From contig NZ_QGHA01000003.1 of assembly GCF_003148845.1 (NCBI RefSeq), positions 1 to 64,000 on the forward strand: a DNA stretch of 64,000 nucleotides. Reading direction: 5' to 3'. The notes beneath the pieces are model-generated. The model was not told the origin of the DNA and made no database searches. It worked only from the letters and a program-made list of their open reading frames with translations. This stretch comes from Mucilaginibacter oryzae (GTDB lineage: Bacteria; Bacteroidota; Bacteroidia; Sphingobacteriales; Sphingobacteriaceae). Of the stretch, positions 43,994-52,617 are shown piece after piece. Position 1 is the stretch's first letter. Every line of letters starts with the position of its first letter. A program made the translations under genes and the position numbers.

Positions 43994-45241
43994 TTAATTT
44001 GTACGGATAGCTTCTACCGGATCAAGCCTTGAGGCCGAATAAGCGGGGATAATACCCGCTATCACTCCTATTATAACCGAATAGCTTAACCCCCTTATCA
44101 CGTTAGCGGCATCAAGTATCACCTGTATATCAGCCGCAGCCTTAACAGCAAAAGTAGCCAGATACACAAAAAACAACCCGATGAAGCCGCCAAATAAGCA
44201 AAGCAAAACCGATTCAATTAAAAACTGCAATAATATGAAATAGTTTTTAGCCCCTAATGATTTTTGGATACCAATAATGTTGGTACGTTCTTTTACCGAT
44301 ACAAACATGATATTCGCTATACCAAAGCCACCAACCAAAACCGAAAACAAGCCTATTATAAAACCGCCTTTATTCACGATGCCAAACAAATCATCGAGTT
44401 GCTTGGTGATCATGGTGGTGCGGTTGAGCGAGAAATTATCCTCAACGCCAGGCCTTAACCTGCGGATAGAGCGCATCAGGCCTTTTATTTCGCTTTCCAC
44501 ATCATCGGTAGGGATACCTTTTTTGCCGCGAACAATGATAGCCGGCCCATATTTTGAACTTTGAATATCAATCAGGTTACGGGCAAAATTAAGTGGCAGC
44601 AATACTTCTTTATCGGTAGAGATGCCCAACATATCCTTACCCTGCTTTGAAAATACACCTACTATGGTTACATAACGCCCCATCACCTTGATCTGCTTAC
44701 CAATTGCGTCGCCGTCAGGAAAAAGGTTTTGTGCTATATCATAACCTATATTGGCAATAGGCGCGCCGGTTTTTGATTCGATTTCGGTGAAGTAACGACC
44801 ACTTTCAAAATCAAAATTCCAGGTTTTATCATGATCATGCGATGCGGCGTCAACCTGGGCGCCCTCAACCGTGTTGCTTTTGTATTTGATGGTTCGGTTG
44901 TCGATATTGATCTCGTACGATAAAGCCTCGGCAGTAGTTATGCGACGGGAAAGCTCGTTAAAATCACGCAAGTCTGATTCAGGTCGTTGCAGGTATTTCC
45001 ACCAGGGGAAGTCGCTCCCTCCCACCCATGGCCATTTCTGTACGTAAATACTGTTATTGCCGAGCTTATCAACGCTGTGCTGCAGGTTATTACGTAGAGT
45101 ATCAACCGCAGATTGTACGGCAATGATGGTAAAAATCCCGATGGTTACCCCCAGCAATGATAAAAACGTGCGCGTTTTATTTTGCCTTAGCGCGTCGCCG
45201 GCGAATAAAAAGCTCTCTTTTAAAAGTTTTAAAAAAAGCAT
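43994..45241 (-). CDS. MacB/FtsX-type ABC transporter permease
   Basis: 415 residues. A membrane helix near the N-terminus (FLSLLGVTIGIFTIIAVQSA), the large periplasmic MacB-core domain (about 45-260), then the FtsX domain with three helices (FIIGLFSVLVGGFGIANIMF; LLCLFGGFIGLFFVYLAT; SYSVIIGVIAGIIPAYSASRL). These permeases work with a LolD-type ATPase and transfer force to the periplasm rather than moving solute through the membrane. A matching ATPase lies at 51239-52003, 6 kb away. Downstream partner is the DUF3347 lipoprotein. Confidence 0.93.
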   Translation of the reverse strand: MLFLKLLKESFLFAGDALRQNKTRTFLSLLGVTIGIFTIIAVQSAVDTLRNNLQHSVDKLGNNSIYVQKWPWVGGSDFPWWKYLQRPESDLRDFNELSRRITTAEALSYEINIDNRTIKYKSNTVEGAQVDAASHDHDKTWNFDFESGRYFTEIESKTGAPIANIGYDIAQNLFPDGDAIGKQIKVMGRYVTIVGVFSKQGKDMLGISTDKEVLLPLNFARNLIDIQSSKYGPAIIVRGKKGIPTDDVESEIKGLMRSIRRLRPGVEDNFSLNRTTMITKQLDDLFGIVNKGGFIIGLFSVLVGGFGIANIMFVSVKERTNIIGIQKSLGAKNYFILLQFLIESVLLCLFGGFIGLFFVYLATFAVKAAADIQVILDAANVIRGLSYSVIIGVIAGIIPAYSASRLDPVEAIRTN

Positions 45242-45458
45242 CTAACTAATTTTGATATTTTGTGTTAATCAATTTTATTGCACGTTTTTACGTGGAGATA
45301 TACTAATAACCAGATTTAACAAACAACAAACCCCGCAGGGGCATTATTTTTTTTAGACGATGGCGCGCTTATTAAGTTACAGCATTTATCAATTAATATA
45401 ACAGGAGTGCAATAAAATGCTTCTTAAAAAAATCCGTTAAATTAACAAAAAAAAATCG

Positions 45459-45466
45459 TACATTTG
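45459..45466 (+). promoter_or_regulatory. -7 box of queA
   Basis: TACATTTG, exact TAnnTTTG match, 28 bp before the queA ATG; upstream only a TTA at -33. The divergent gap 45242-45493 also has a small hairpin CCCCGCAGGGG near 45335. Confidence 0.6.
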
Positions 45467-45493
45467 CGCCCTTGAAAATTCATAAACATAAAC

Positions 45494-46543
45494 ATGAAAT
45501 TATCTCAATTTAAATTTAACTTACCTGACTCCCTTATCGCTCATACACCTTCGGCTACACGCGATGAATCACGTTTAATGGTTTTACACAAAGATTCAGG
45601 CAAAATTGAGCATAAAATATTTAAAGATGTACTTGATTACTTTCATGATAAGGATGTAATGATCCTTAACAACACCAAGGTTTTCCCGGCCCGTTTATAC
45701 GGCAATAAAGAAAAAACTGGTGCTACCATTGAGGTATTCCTGCTTCGCGAACTGAATAAAGAGCTGCGCCTTTGGGACGTATTGGTTGATCCGGCCCGTA
45801 AGATCCGCGTAGGCAATAAATTATATTTCGGCGACGACGATTTGCTGATTGCCGAGGTTGTTGACAACACCACTTCACGTGGCCGTACCATCCGTTTCTT
45901 ATTTGACGGAACCGACGAAGAGTTTCGCCGCAATGTTGAAATTTTGGGAGAAACACCGCTTCCTAAATACATTAAGCGTAAAGCCACTGCCGAAGACAAA
46001 GAGCGTTACCAAACCATTTTTGCCAAACACGAAGGCGCTGTTGCCGCTCCTACCGCCGGCCTGCACTTTAGCCGCGAACTGATGAAACGCCTTGAATTGA
46101 AAGGCGTTGAATTTGCCGAGGTTACTCTGCACGTGGGCCTGGGAACTTTCCGCCCGGTTGAGGTTGAGGATTTAACCAAACACAAAATGGATTCGGAGCA
46201 GTTCATTATCGAACAAAAACAAGCCGATATCGTAAACCGCGGCATTGAGCGCAAAGCAAGGATTTGCGCGGTTGGTACAACTTCTATGCGTACCATCGAA
46301 TCGGCAGTATCGGCCAACAAAACCCTGAAAGCCGCTAACGACTGGACCAGCAAATTCATTTTCCCGCCGTATGATTTCAGCATTGCCAACTCAATGATCA
46401 CCAACTTCCACACACCCGAATCAACCCTGTTGATGATGATTGCGGCCTTTGGTGGTTACGAAAACGTAATGAATGCTTATGAAGTAGCTGTGAAAGAAAA
46501 ATACCGTTTCTACAGCTACGGCGATGCCATGCTTATCATCTAA
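45494..46543 (+). CDS. queA: S-adenosylmethionine:tRNA ribosyltransferase-isomerase
   Basis: 349 residues, standard length. Starts [20 protein letters not shown]; motifs [55 protein letters not shown] and [18 protein letters not shown] are all QueA signatures. Adds the ribosyl moiety of SAM to preQ1 in tRNA wobble position, forming epoxyqueuosine. Monogenic, followed by a terminator. Confidence 0.98.
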   Translation: MKLSQFKFNLPDSLIAHTPSATRDESRLMVLHKDSGKIEHKIFKDVLDYFHDKDVMILNNTKVFPARLYGNKEKTGATIEVFLLRELNKELRLWDVLVDPARKIRVGNKLYFGDDDLLIAEVVDNTTSRGRTIRFLFDGTDEEFRRNVEILGETPLPKYIKRKATAEDKERYQTIFAKHEGAVAAPTAGLHFSRELMKRLELKGVEFAEVTLHVGLGTFRPVEVEDLTKHKMDSEQFIIEQKQADIVNRGIERKARICAVGTTSMRTIESAVSANKTLKAANDWTSKFIFPPYDFSIANSMITNFHTPESTLLMMIAAFGGYENVMNAYEVAVKEKYRFYSYGDAMLII

Positions 46544-46570
46544 AAGTTTTTTAATAGCATATATAAATTT

Positions 46571-46605
46571 GAGATGCGGGATTTTTCCGGCATCTCATTT
46601 TTTTT
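46571..46605 (+). terminator. queA terminator
   Basis: GAGATGC-G-GGA pairs with TCC-G-GCATCTC (46571-46596, one G-G mismatch), followed by eight T after an A. Confidence 0.85.
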
Positions 46606-46620
46606 GCGGCAGTTTTTAGG

Positions 46621-46866
46621 TTAACCCATTAGCTCCCGATCAAAACGAGCCGTGGCCCAACAGAAGCAGGCCGAATGTATGCCCTCGCGGGCAGAAGCTT
46701 TTTTCTGTCTTGACTTTTTGGTTACTTTTGTGTCAAGACAAAAGTAACAGCCCCCGTGGCAAATGAGCGGCCAATGATTGTATAATTGCACAAAGCCGTA
46801 AGTAACCCGCAAAGCCTTACGTAAGTCCTCCCATACACACAAGAATTCTATTTTCATCAACTTTAC
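46621..46866. repeat. Structured dispersed-repeat-like region before ispD
   Basis: Contains an 11-bp perfect hairpin GTTACTTTTGT/ACAAAAGTAAC (46721-46748) and an alternative one GTCTTGAC/GTCAAGAC (46707-46714 with 46732-46739); the two cannot form at once. A GCCC-TCGC-GGGC hairpin lies just before (46681-46692), and GTAAGTAACCC/CTTACGTAAG repeats follow (46799-46825). An apparent 95-codon minus-strand ORF here (46621-46908) is a by-product of the repeat. The wording recurs in many Sphingobacteriaceae intergenic regions as I remember it. Confidence 0.5.
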
Positions 46867-47583
46867 ATGCCCTCTAACCTCCAATCTCCAATCACTAATC
46901 TCCCGCATTACGTTATTATAGTAGCCGGAGGCTCTGGCAGCCGCATGAAATCGGCAGTACCTAAACAGTTTTTATTACTAAGCGGCAAGCCGGTTCTAAT
47001 GCACACAATGGAAGCATTTAACGGCACAAAATCAAAGCCGGAAATCATACTTGTTTTACCATCAGATTACCATCAATACTGGCAGCAACTGGTTAAAGAG
47101 CATTCGTTCGCCATCACCCATCAACTGGTAACCGGGGGCGAAACCCGCTTTCATTCGGTGAAGAGCGGATTGGCATTAATTGAAGCCGAAGAAGCATTGG
47201 TTGCCGTACACGACGCTGTACGCCCGCTTACAAGCCAATCAACTATTGACGAAGCATATCATTGCGCTAACCAACACGGAACAGCGGTTGTGGCCGTTAA
47301 AAGCCGCGATTCTATCAGGCAGGTAAAAAACGGCAAATCGATAAGTTTGATGAGGGATGAGATTTACCTGGTACAAACCCCGCAAACATTTAAAGCATCG
47401 TTATTAAGGAAGGCTTATCAACAACCGTTCGATCCAAAGTTTACTGATGATGCCAGTGTTGTTGAACAATACGGAACTGAAATAAAATTAACCGAAGGCG
47501 ATCACAGTAATATCAAGATCACCTTTCCTGAAGATATAGCCATTGCCGAACTGCTTTTAAGCAAAAAGCCACAGCTTTTTTAA
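46867..47583 (+). CDS. ispD: 2-C-methyl-D-erythritol 4-phosphate cytidylyltransferase
   Basis: 238 residues. Nucleotide-binding motif VAGGSGSRMKSAVPKQF, then LVAVHDAVRPLTS, and RDSIRQVKNGKSI, QTPQTFKASLL, TDDASVVEQYG, all IspD signatures. Third step of the MEP isoprenoid pathway: MEP plus CTP gives CDP-ME. The first 13 residues (MPSNLQSPITNLP) come from the repeat region upstream, so translation may really begin nearer HYVIIVAGG, though no ATG is there; the ATG at 46867 is the only one available. Confidence 0.97.
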   Translation: MPSNLQSPITNLPHYVIIVAGGSGSRMKSAVPKQFLLLSGKPVLMHTMEAFNGTKSKPEIILVLPSDYHQYWQQLVKEHSFAITHQLVTGGETRFHSVKSGLALIEAEEALVAVHDAVRPLTSQSTIDEAYHCANQHGTAVVAVKSRDSIRQVKNGKSISLMRDEIYLVQTPQTFKASLLRKAYQQPFDPKFTDDASVVEQYGTEIKLTEGDHSNIKITFPEDIAIAELLLSKKPQLF

Positions 47584-47619
47584 ACCTGCGGCTTTTTAAT
47601 GCATTAACCCGGCGAGGTG

Positions 47620-47766
47620 CTATGCCCTCCTGATTACGCCTAACAATAAGGCTATAATAGCGATTACAAGCAATACGTGAATTAAACCAGGCGCCGAATA
47701 AGCAAAAAATCCGATAGCCCATCCTATCACCAGGATAACAGCTATAACGTAAAGTAGACCTCTCAT
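47620..47766 (-). CDS. 48-residue membrane protein, lmo0937/DUF5670 type
   Basis: Minus-strand ATG at 47764-47766 to TAG at 47620-47622 encodes MRGLLYVIAVILVIGWAIGF... ending ALLLGVIRRA. Two hydrophobic helices (about 4-22 and 27-44) separated by a short SAPGLIH turn, with Arg at both ends. This matches the small lmo0937-family membrane proteins common in Bacteroidota; function unknown, often stress-related. Too short for most ORF callers. Same strand as DUF2795 but separated from it by a terminator. Confidence 0.85.
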   Translation of the reverse strand: MRGLLYVIAVILVIGWAIGFFAYSAPGLIHVLLVIAIIALLLGVIRRA

Positions 47767-47842
47767 AGTATTTGAAATGTTTTTTAAGTAAATGTGCTGT
47801 CACCTATACCAAAACCATTCCAAAAAGCGCTAACCAACAAAA

Positions 47843-47864
47843 AAACCCTTATTGCTAAGGGTTT
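47843..47864 (-). terminator. Terminator of DUF2795 gene
   Basis: AAACCCTTA/TAAGGGTTT 9-bp stem with loop TTGC; on the minus strand it is followed by seven T, 10 bp after the DUF2795 stop. Confidence 0.85.
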
Positions 47865-47873
47865 CTTTATTTT

Positions 47874-48095
47874 TTAGTACTCGTCTTCATTAAAAAAGAA
47901 GTCATCTTTTGTAGGGTAATCCGGCCAGATCTCTTCAATATTTTCGTACGGTTCGCCATCATCTTCAAGTGCCTGAAGGTTTTCTATAACCTCTACAGGA
48001 GCGCCTGAACGGATAGCGTAATCAATTAATTCATCTTTTGTTGCGGGCCATGGTGCATCCTCAAGGTGCGATGCCAGTTCAAGTGTCCAATACAT
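47874..48095 (-). CDS. DUF2795 domain protein
   Basis: 73 residues: MYWTLELASHLEDAPWPATK followed by DELIDYAIRSGAPVEVIENL and an acidic tail rich in Asp, Glu and Phe (DDFFFNEDEY). No signal peptide. This short acidic protein is strongly conserved across Bacteroidota; its role is unknown. Downstream of the cobalamin adenosyltransferase gene on the same strand (73 bp gap), followed by its own terminator. Confidence 0.92.
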   Translation of the reverse strand: MYWTLELASHLEDAPWPATKDELIDYAIRSGAPVEVIENLQALEDDGEPYENIEEIWPDYPTKDDFFFNEDEY

Positions 48096-48168
48096 CGTTT
48101 TTATTTATATTTATAATTATCGGTAAATTTTACGTTTTCGCAAAAGTATAACATTTTCAATTTGAAAA

Positions 48169-48738
48169 TCAATATTTTTTTTCATTTTTTCCAACACGCG
48201 GTACCCACTGATTTTCAGCTATTTTATTATCATTTGCAATTTTACGCGCCAGGGTGAACAGGTAATCGCTCAGCCTGTTCAGATAAATATTCACTTTTTC
48301 GTCAACTGTACTCTGTTCGGCAAGCTGCACGGTAACCCTTTCGGCCCTGCGGCAAACACACCGGGCAATATGGCAAAATGAAACGGCATTATTGCCGCCG
48401 GGCAAAATAAAATGCCGCAACTCGGGCAGGCTTTCATTCATGGTGTCCATTTCAATTTCCAGCAGCTCTATATCACCGGGTTCCAGATCCGGGGTAACCA
48501 TTTTTGATTTTTCCGGGTCGGTGGCCAGCGAGGCGCCGATAGTAAACAGCCTGTCCTGTATCTGCTTCAATACCTCCTGATCATGCGCGTCGATATCCTG
48601 ATCGCGGATGAGCCCGATGTACGAGTTCAGCTCATCCACCGTACCATAACTCTCAATCCGGATGTGATGCTTGGGTACGCGGGTACCTCCTATCAGTGAG
48701 GTTAACCCGTTGTCGCCCGTTTTAGTATATATTTTCAT
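48169..48738 (-). CDS. Cob(I)alamin adenosyltransferase, PduO type
   Basis: 189 residues. MKIYTKTGDNGLTSLIGGTR at the N-terminus is the ATP-binding motif of the PduO family; RIESYGTVDELNSYIGLIRD and CHIARCVCRRAERVTVQL (Arg cluster at the active site) follow, and the C-terminal helix NIYLNRLSDYLFTLARKIA completes the trimeric helical fold. Converts cob(I)alamin and ATP to adenosylcobalamin. No B12 biosynthesis genes adjacent, so it probably serves salvage. Confidence 0.96.
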   Translation of the reverse strand: MKIYTKTGDNGLTSLIGGTRVPKHHIRIESYGTVDELNSYIGLIRDQDIDAHDQEVLKQIQDRLFTIGASLATDPEKSKMVTPDLEPGDIELLEIEMDTMNESLPELRHFILPGGNNAVSFCHIARCVCRRAERVTVQLAEQSTVDEKVNIYLNRLSDYLFTLARKIANDNKIAENQWVPRVGKNEKKY

Positions 48739-49031
48739 GCTTAATTTTAAATAAATCTATTTTCAAGACGAAAGTTTTACTTCAACGTAAAAAGTCCGGA
48801 ATTTTAAAAACCTTCCGCTAAGTCGGGAGTTATCAACCTAACATAAATTCATTGTCAGCTAATTAAAACAACCTGATCAAATCTTTTTTCACCATTTACT
48901 GTTATTCAAATCTATCATCTTAATTATTGCATTTCCAGGCAATTTGATATAATTTTTGCTAACGAAGTGTAATTTTTAAAATGTTAGCTTAAACTTGCAT
49001 TGTAATATCTCAAATACATCCCTGGTAAGCT
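48739..49031. other. Divergent intergenic region
   Basis: 293 bp between the adenosyltransferase and the GH19 gene, AT-rich, must hold both promoters. TAAACTTG (around 48990) is a weak -7 candidate for the GH19 gene. No hairpins or ORFs noticed. Confidence 0.4.
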
Positions 49032-50057
49032 ATGAAATCGATCATATTATCATCCAAACTGCTTTGTTTATCATTAATTATCCTGCTATCTACAGCCTTC
49101 AGTTGCGGGGGCAGCAATAGTAACAGCAGCGGCAATGAGAGCAGTGAGGCATCGGCCGATAAGCCTGTAGCTCCTAAAGTTAGCATAGCTACCCTCGTAA
49201 GCGAACAACAGTTTAATGATCTTTTTCCGCAACGCGATAAGTTTTATACCTACGCGGCCTTTATTAAGGCGGCCGATGAGTTGGGCATGATTAAAGTTAA
49301 GGTAACCCGCCGGGCCACCTCGGTGTACCAACTGATACGCACCGATAAAAAAACGGGCAAAAGCAAAGTTGTGCGCCAGGATGCCGACTGGAACGAAGAC
49401 TGGGCCAAGGCCAAACCGGATAGCAACTACACCATCAACTACGGAAATTTTTGTACCGAATTTAACGCGGATATCAACAAAAAAGAACTTGCGGCATTTT
49501 TTGCGCACATAGCGCACGAAACCCGCCATGGTGTTAATGCAACCTATACCGATGGGTTGATGCTGATCCACGAGAGCAATACCACCCTCCCCTATATTGC
49601 CGAAAATGACGAATACCCGCCCGTTGCCGGCAAAAAGTATTATGGCCGCGGACCAATGCAATTGAGTTATAACGGTAATTACGGCTACGCTTCTGATTGT
49701 ATTTTGGGTGATGACAGGATCCTGCTGCAAAACCCCGAAATGGTTGAAACCGATCCGGTGATGGCTTTTAAAACCGCCATTTACTTCTGGATGACGCCGC
49801 AAACCCACAAGCCATCGGCACATGATGTAATGACCGGCAAATGGCAACCCAATGCCGAAGATAAAGCCGAAGGCCGTAAACCAGGTTTCGGCATGACCAT
49901 CAATATCGTAAACGGCGAAGTGGAATGCAACAAAGGCGAAAACATGTATAACATGAACGACAGGATTGGCTTTTACCAGTTTTTTTTAAAGAAACTGGGT
50001 ATTACCGATGCTAATTGCGCTTGTTCATGCGCTACCATGAAACCGTATCATTATTGA
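49032..50057 (+). CDS. GH19 family (chitinase/lysozyme-like) lipoprotein
   Basis: 341 residues. Signal and lipobox MKSIILSSKLLCLSLIILLS then TAFSC (Cys25). A Ser/Asn-rich linker is followed by the GH19 fold: FFAHIAHETRHG with catalytic acid Glu163, YYGRGPMQLSYNGNYG as the signature loop, and FKTAIYFWMTPQ. Cleaves beta-1,4 links in chitin or peptidoglycan; as an outer-membrane lipoprotein it may act on either. Final residues are Cys-rich (CACSC), unusual and possibly a metal or disulfide tip. Monocistronic. Confidence 0.9.
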   Translation: MKSIILSSKLLCLSLIILLSTAFSCGGSNSNSSGNESSEASADKPVAPKVSIATLVSEQQFNDLFPQRDKFYTYAAFIKAADELGMIKVKVTRRATSVYQLIRTDKKTGKSKVVRQDADWNEDWAKAKPDSNYTINYGNFCTEFNADINKKELAAFFAHIAHETRHGVNATYTDGLMLIHESNTTLPYIAENDEYPPVAGKKYYGRGPMQLSYNGNYGYASDCILGDDRILLQNPEMVETDPVMAFKTAIYFWMTPQTHKPSAHDVMTGKWQPNAEDKAEGRKPGFGMTINIVNGEVECNKGENMYNMNDRIGFYQFFLKKLGITDANCACSCATMKPYHY

Positions 50058-50124
50058 TAGCTTTTTGAATTTTGTTGCAAAAAAGTTATTATTGTGTTAA
50101 TATTTAACACTAAACTTTAACAAA

Positions 50125-50736
50125 GTGTCATCATTGCTTGATACCGCGCAAATCCAGTCAACCGTAACCGATATAGCCGACATACTTGCATCCCTTAAAC
50201 AGGAATTCAGGATTGAGCAAACCGGGCATATCGATTTTAACCTGGGACAATTCAGCGTATTTAAAAACTATACAGATGTTAACCTGCTCAGTTCGCATGC
50301 GGTAAAAAACAAAAATAACGATAGCTATATCCTTTTCACCGAAGCGCGGCCAAAGCTTAACGACCATGGTAAAGCCATGCCTATTGAGCAACACGTTTGG
50401 GCGCTTGCCTATTTAAAGCACGATTTTGGCCGCGTACTCATCAGGCGCGAAACCCTGGTTGATAAAATCAAGGAACTGATCCACCCGGTAGAACTTGATT
50501 TTGCCGAAGACAAGGCTTTTAGCGATACTTTTTACATGCTGGTAAGCGATCGTCAAAAAGCCGTGAGCGGCGCCAACCGCAACTTCCGGAATGTGGTAAT
50601 GGATGTACGTTTGGATGATTTTGTAATTGAGATTGTTGAACACACGCTTATTATTGGTAACACCAAAACTCGCTGTGCCGAAAAAGCGCTGCATCTGGCG
50701 GAGTTTGTTTCGAGGCTGTGTACTACGTGTGATTAA
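50125..50736 (+). CDS. Conserved hypothetical cytoplasmic protein
   Basis: 203 residues with GTG start. No signal peptide or membrane segment. Mixed alpha/beta sequence: an N-terminal helix (TDIADILASLKQEFRIEQ), a beta-rich centre (HIDFNLGQFSVFKNYTDV; DSYILFTEARP; FGRVLIRRETLVDKI), and a helical end (AEKALHLAEFVSRLCTTCD). I do not recognise a domain. It stands alone between the GH19 gene and a small hypothetical; a single transcript with its neighbours is possible because the gaps are short. Confidence 0.75.
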   Translation: MSSLLDTAQIQSTVTDIADILASLKQEFRIEQTGHIDFNLGQFSVFKNYTDVNLLSSHAVKNKNNDSYILFTEARPKLNDHGKAMPIEQHVWALAYLKHDFGRVLIRRETLVDKIKELIHPVELDFAEDKAFSDTFYMLVSDRQKAVSGANRNFRNVVMDVRLDDFVIEIVEHTLIIGNTKTRCAEKALHLAEFVSRLCTTCD

Positions 50737-50771
50737 TATTTATTATCCAAACAATAGCTAAACCTTACATC

Positions 50772-51179
50772 ATGAATTTACTCTCGTTATTGCTGGCTAT
50801 AACAATCAACGGCAATTCGTTTCTCAAAACCGATACAACCGACTACTGGCATGTGGCTTACAACTCAAAAATAATAGCCCGTTATACCGCTTTTGATAAA
50901 GCACCAATAAGAATTAAAAAATCGGCTGTTAAAGATGGAGATATACTACTGGTAACTTACGGCGATGACACTCCCGGCGATGCTCAGCACACTGGTCTGT
51001 ATATTTTAGGTGCTAACAAAAAGCGCATTATGATTACCACGGCCAAAGAAGGCGAGCCGCTAAAATTTTACCTGAACTATGCTTTAGCTACTCAAAAACA
51101 ATATCATTTAAAAGATCTTGATTTTTTTTACTTTGATGACAAGCGGGACCATTTCATATTTAAGCTAATAATTCAGTAG
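50772..51179 (+). CDS. Small hypothetical protein
   Basis: 135 residues beginning MNLLSLLLAITINGNSFLKT, a weak hydrophobic start that may be a signal sequence, followed by a beta-strand-rich body (DTTDYWHVAYNSKIIARY; KDGDILLVTYGDDTPGDAQH; LYILGANKKRIMITTAKEG) and ending DHFIFKLIIQ. No family recognised. 35 bp after the preceding hypothetical gene on the same strand, so co-transcription is likely. Confidence 0.7.
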   Translation: MNLLSLLLAITINGNSFLKTDTTDYWHVAYNSKIIARYTAFDKAPIRIKKSAVKDGDILLVTYGDDTPGDAQHTGLYILGANKKRIMITTAKEGEPLKFYLNYALATQKQYHLKDLDFFYFDDKRDHFIFKLIIQ

Positions 51180-51238
51180 CGCTTTCACAATAAGATTGTG
51201 CGTTTAGCAAGCAGCGCTCATGAATATGATCTAACCAA

Positions 51239-52003
51239 CTATTTTTGCTCCAACGTATCCGGCGTTTCTTCTATCGCCCTCCTGTCTACCGTTTGGATAT
51301 TGGTATTCATATAGTCCTTCTCAATCAAACCATCGCGCATGCGCACAATGCGGTGGGCATGCAGGGCAATGTCTTCCTCGTGGGTTACTAAAATAATGGT
51401 GTTGCCTTTGGCATGGATATCCTCAATCAAGCCCATAATCTCGATTGATGTTTTGGTATCGAGGTTACCGGTTGGCTCATCGGCCAGGATAATGGATGGA
51501 TTATTGATCAGCGCCCTCGCCACAGCCACACGTTGCCGCTGCCCGCCCGAAAGCTCGTTAGGTTTATGATCCATGCGGTGACCCAAGCCTACGTTTTTTA
51601 AAGCGCCCGCGGCCCTTTCAGTACGTTTCTCTTTACTGACACCGGCATAAACCAGCGGCAGGGCCACATTATCCAAGGCGGTATTACGCGGTAACAGGTT
51701 AAATGTCTGGAATACGAAACCAATTTCAGAATTACGTACCTCGGCAAGCTGGCTGTCGGTCATGCGGCTCACGTCTATCCCGTTAAGCACGTACTGGCCT
51801 TTGGTTGGGGTATCCAAACAGCCTAAAATATTCATGAGAGTTGATTTTCCCGAACCGGAAGGGCCCATGAGCGCAACAAACTCGCCTTTATTAATAGATA
51901 GCGAAACAGATTTAAGCGCGTGGATCACCTCGGCACCTATCACATATTTACGCCCGATATCTTTAATAGTTATTAACGGTTTGGCAGTATTTGTTGGCTC
52001 CAT
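51239..52003 (-). CDS. ABC transporter ATPase, LolD/MacB type
   Basis: 254 residues. Walker A GPSGSGKS, signature [17 protein letters not shown], Walker [12 protein letters not shown], switch His in ILVTHEED. The sequence belongs to the LolD/MacB (MJ0796) group that pairs with FtsX-type permeases; the permease at 43994-45241 is the likely partner though not adjacent. ATP hydrolysis drives periplasmic movement of the permease. Tail of 30 residues ([19 protein letters not shown]) is beyond the standard domain. Confidence 0.95.
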   Translation of the reverse strand: MEPTNTAKPLITIKDIGRKYVIGAEVIHALKSVSLSINKGEFVALMGPSGSGKSTLMNILGCLDTPTKGQYVLNGIDVSRMTDSQLAEVRNSEIGFVFQTFNLLPRNTALDNVALPLVYAGVSKEKRTERAAGALKNVGLGHRMDHKPNELSGGQRQRVAVARALINNPSIILADEPTGNLDTKTSIEIMGLIEDIHAKGNTIILVTHEEDIALHAHRIVRMRDGLIEKDYMNTNIQTVDRRAIEETPDTLEQK

Positions 52004-52061
52004 GAATTATTTTTCGGTTTGACTGCGCAAGGGTCCGGAATGTTACAGAACGAAAAGTTTT

Positions 52062-52188
52062 TTGTTGTCCGGAAGTCAGATGTCCGCAAGTCCGAAAGAT
52101 GCAATGTCCACACTATTTACAACTCTCGCACTTTCCCTACTTACCGACTCACGGATACCGACTTTCGGACTTTCCCTACTTTCGGACT
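52062..52188. repeat. AAGTCCG-type repeat element, copy 2 (inverted)
   Basis: Left arm TCCGGAAGTCAGATGTCCGC.. (52069-52110) and right arm with GACTTTCGGACTTTCC-type units (52125-52188). The right arm ends 4 bp before the gatC stop codon. Same heptad vocabulary as at 26.9 and 60.2 kb. Confidence 0.7.
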
Positions 52189-52192
52189 AAAA

Positions 52193-52483
52193 CTACTTCT
52201 CAATAACCTTGGCTACCAAAAAGTAATCTTCATCGTGCTTAGGGGCGTTTTGCAAAGCCTCTTCGTGCGTTATTTCGTGCTTAACCACATCTTCGCGCAG
52301 TACATTTGCCGTATCGGTCATGTATATCAACGGCTCAACACCCGTAGTATCCACCTCGTTGAGCTTGGCCATGAAATCAAGTATTTTGCTCATATCCTGC
52401 ATGGTTTCTTCTTTTTCGGCTTCGGTAAGTTCTAAACGGGCCAGCTGGGCTACTTTTTCTACGGTTTCTTTATCAATGGTCAT
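52193..52483 (-). CDS. gatC: Asp/Glu-tRNA amidotransferase subunit C
   Basis: 96 residues: MTIDKETVEKVAQLARLELT then helical EAEKEETMQDMSKILDFMAK and VEPLIYMTDTANVLREDVVK, the GatC signature. GatC stabilises GatA/GatB in the complex that amidates mischarged Glu-tRNA(Gln). gatA and gatB are not in the window. Repeat element abuts its 3' end. Confidence 0.96.
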   Translation of the reverse strand: MTIDKETVEKVAQLARLELTEAEKEETMQDMSKILDFMAKLNEVDTTGVEPLIYMTDTANVLREDVVKHEITHEEALQNAPKHDEDYFLVAKVIEK

Positions 52484-52617
52484 GCGGTATGTTTATTTTA
52501 TTTAAAACCTGATTGTGTAATACGCAGCTGTTAAAAATAAAAAACTGAATTTCAATCAGGGTTACTTACAAATATATTACAAATTAGTATGGTGTGGCAG
52601 TATTACCGGATAATTGA

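Noticed and set aside
46621..46908. 95-codon minus-strand ORF upstream of ispD
   Set aside because: It lies inside a hairpin-rich repeat-like region and overlaps the ispD start; codons follow the repeat, not a protein pattern.
49086..49847. 253-codon minus-strand ORF antisense to the GH19 gene
   Set aside because: Shadow of a strongly supported secreted enzyme on the plus strand.
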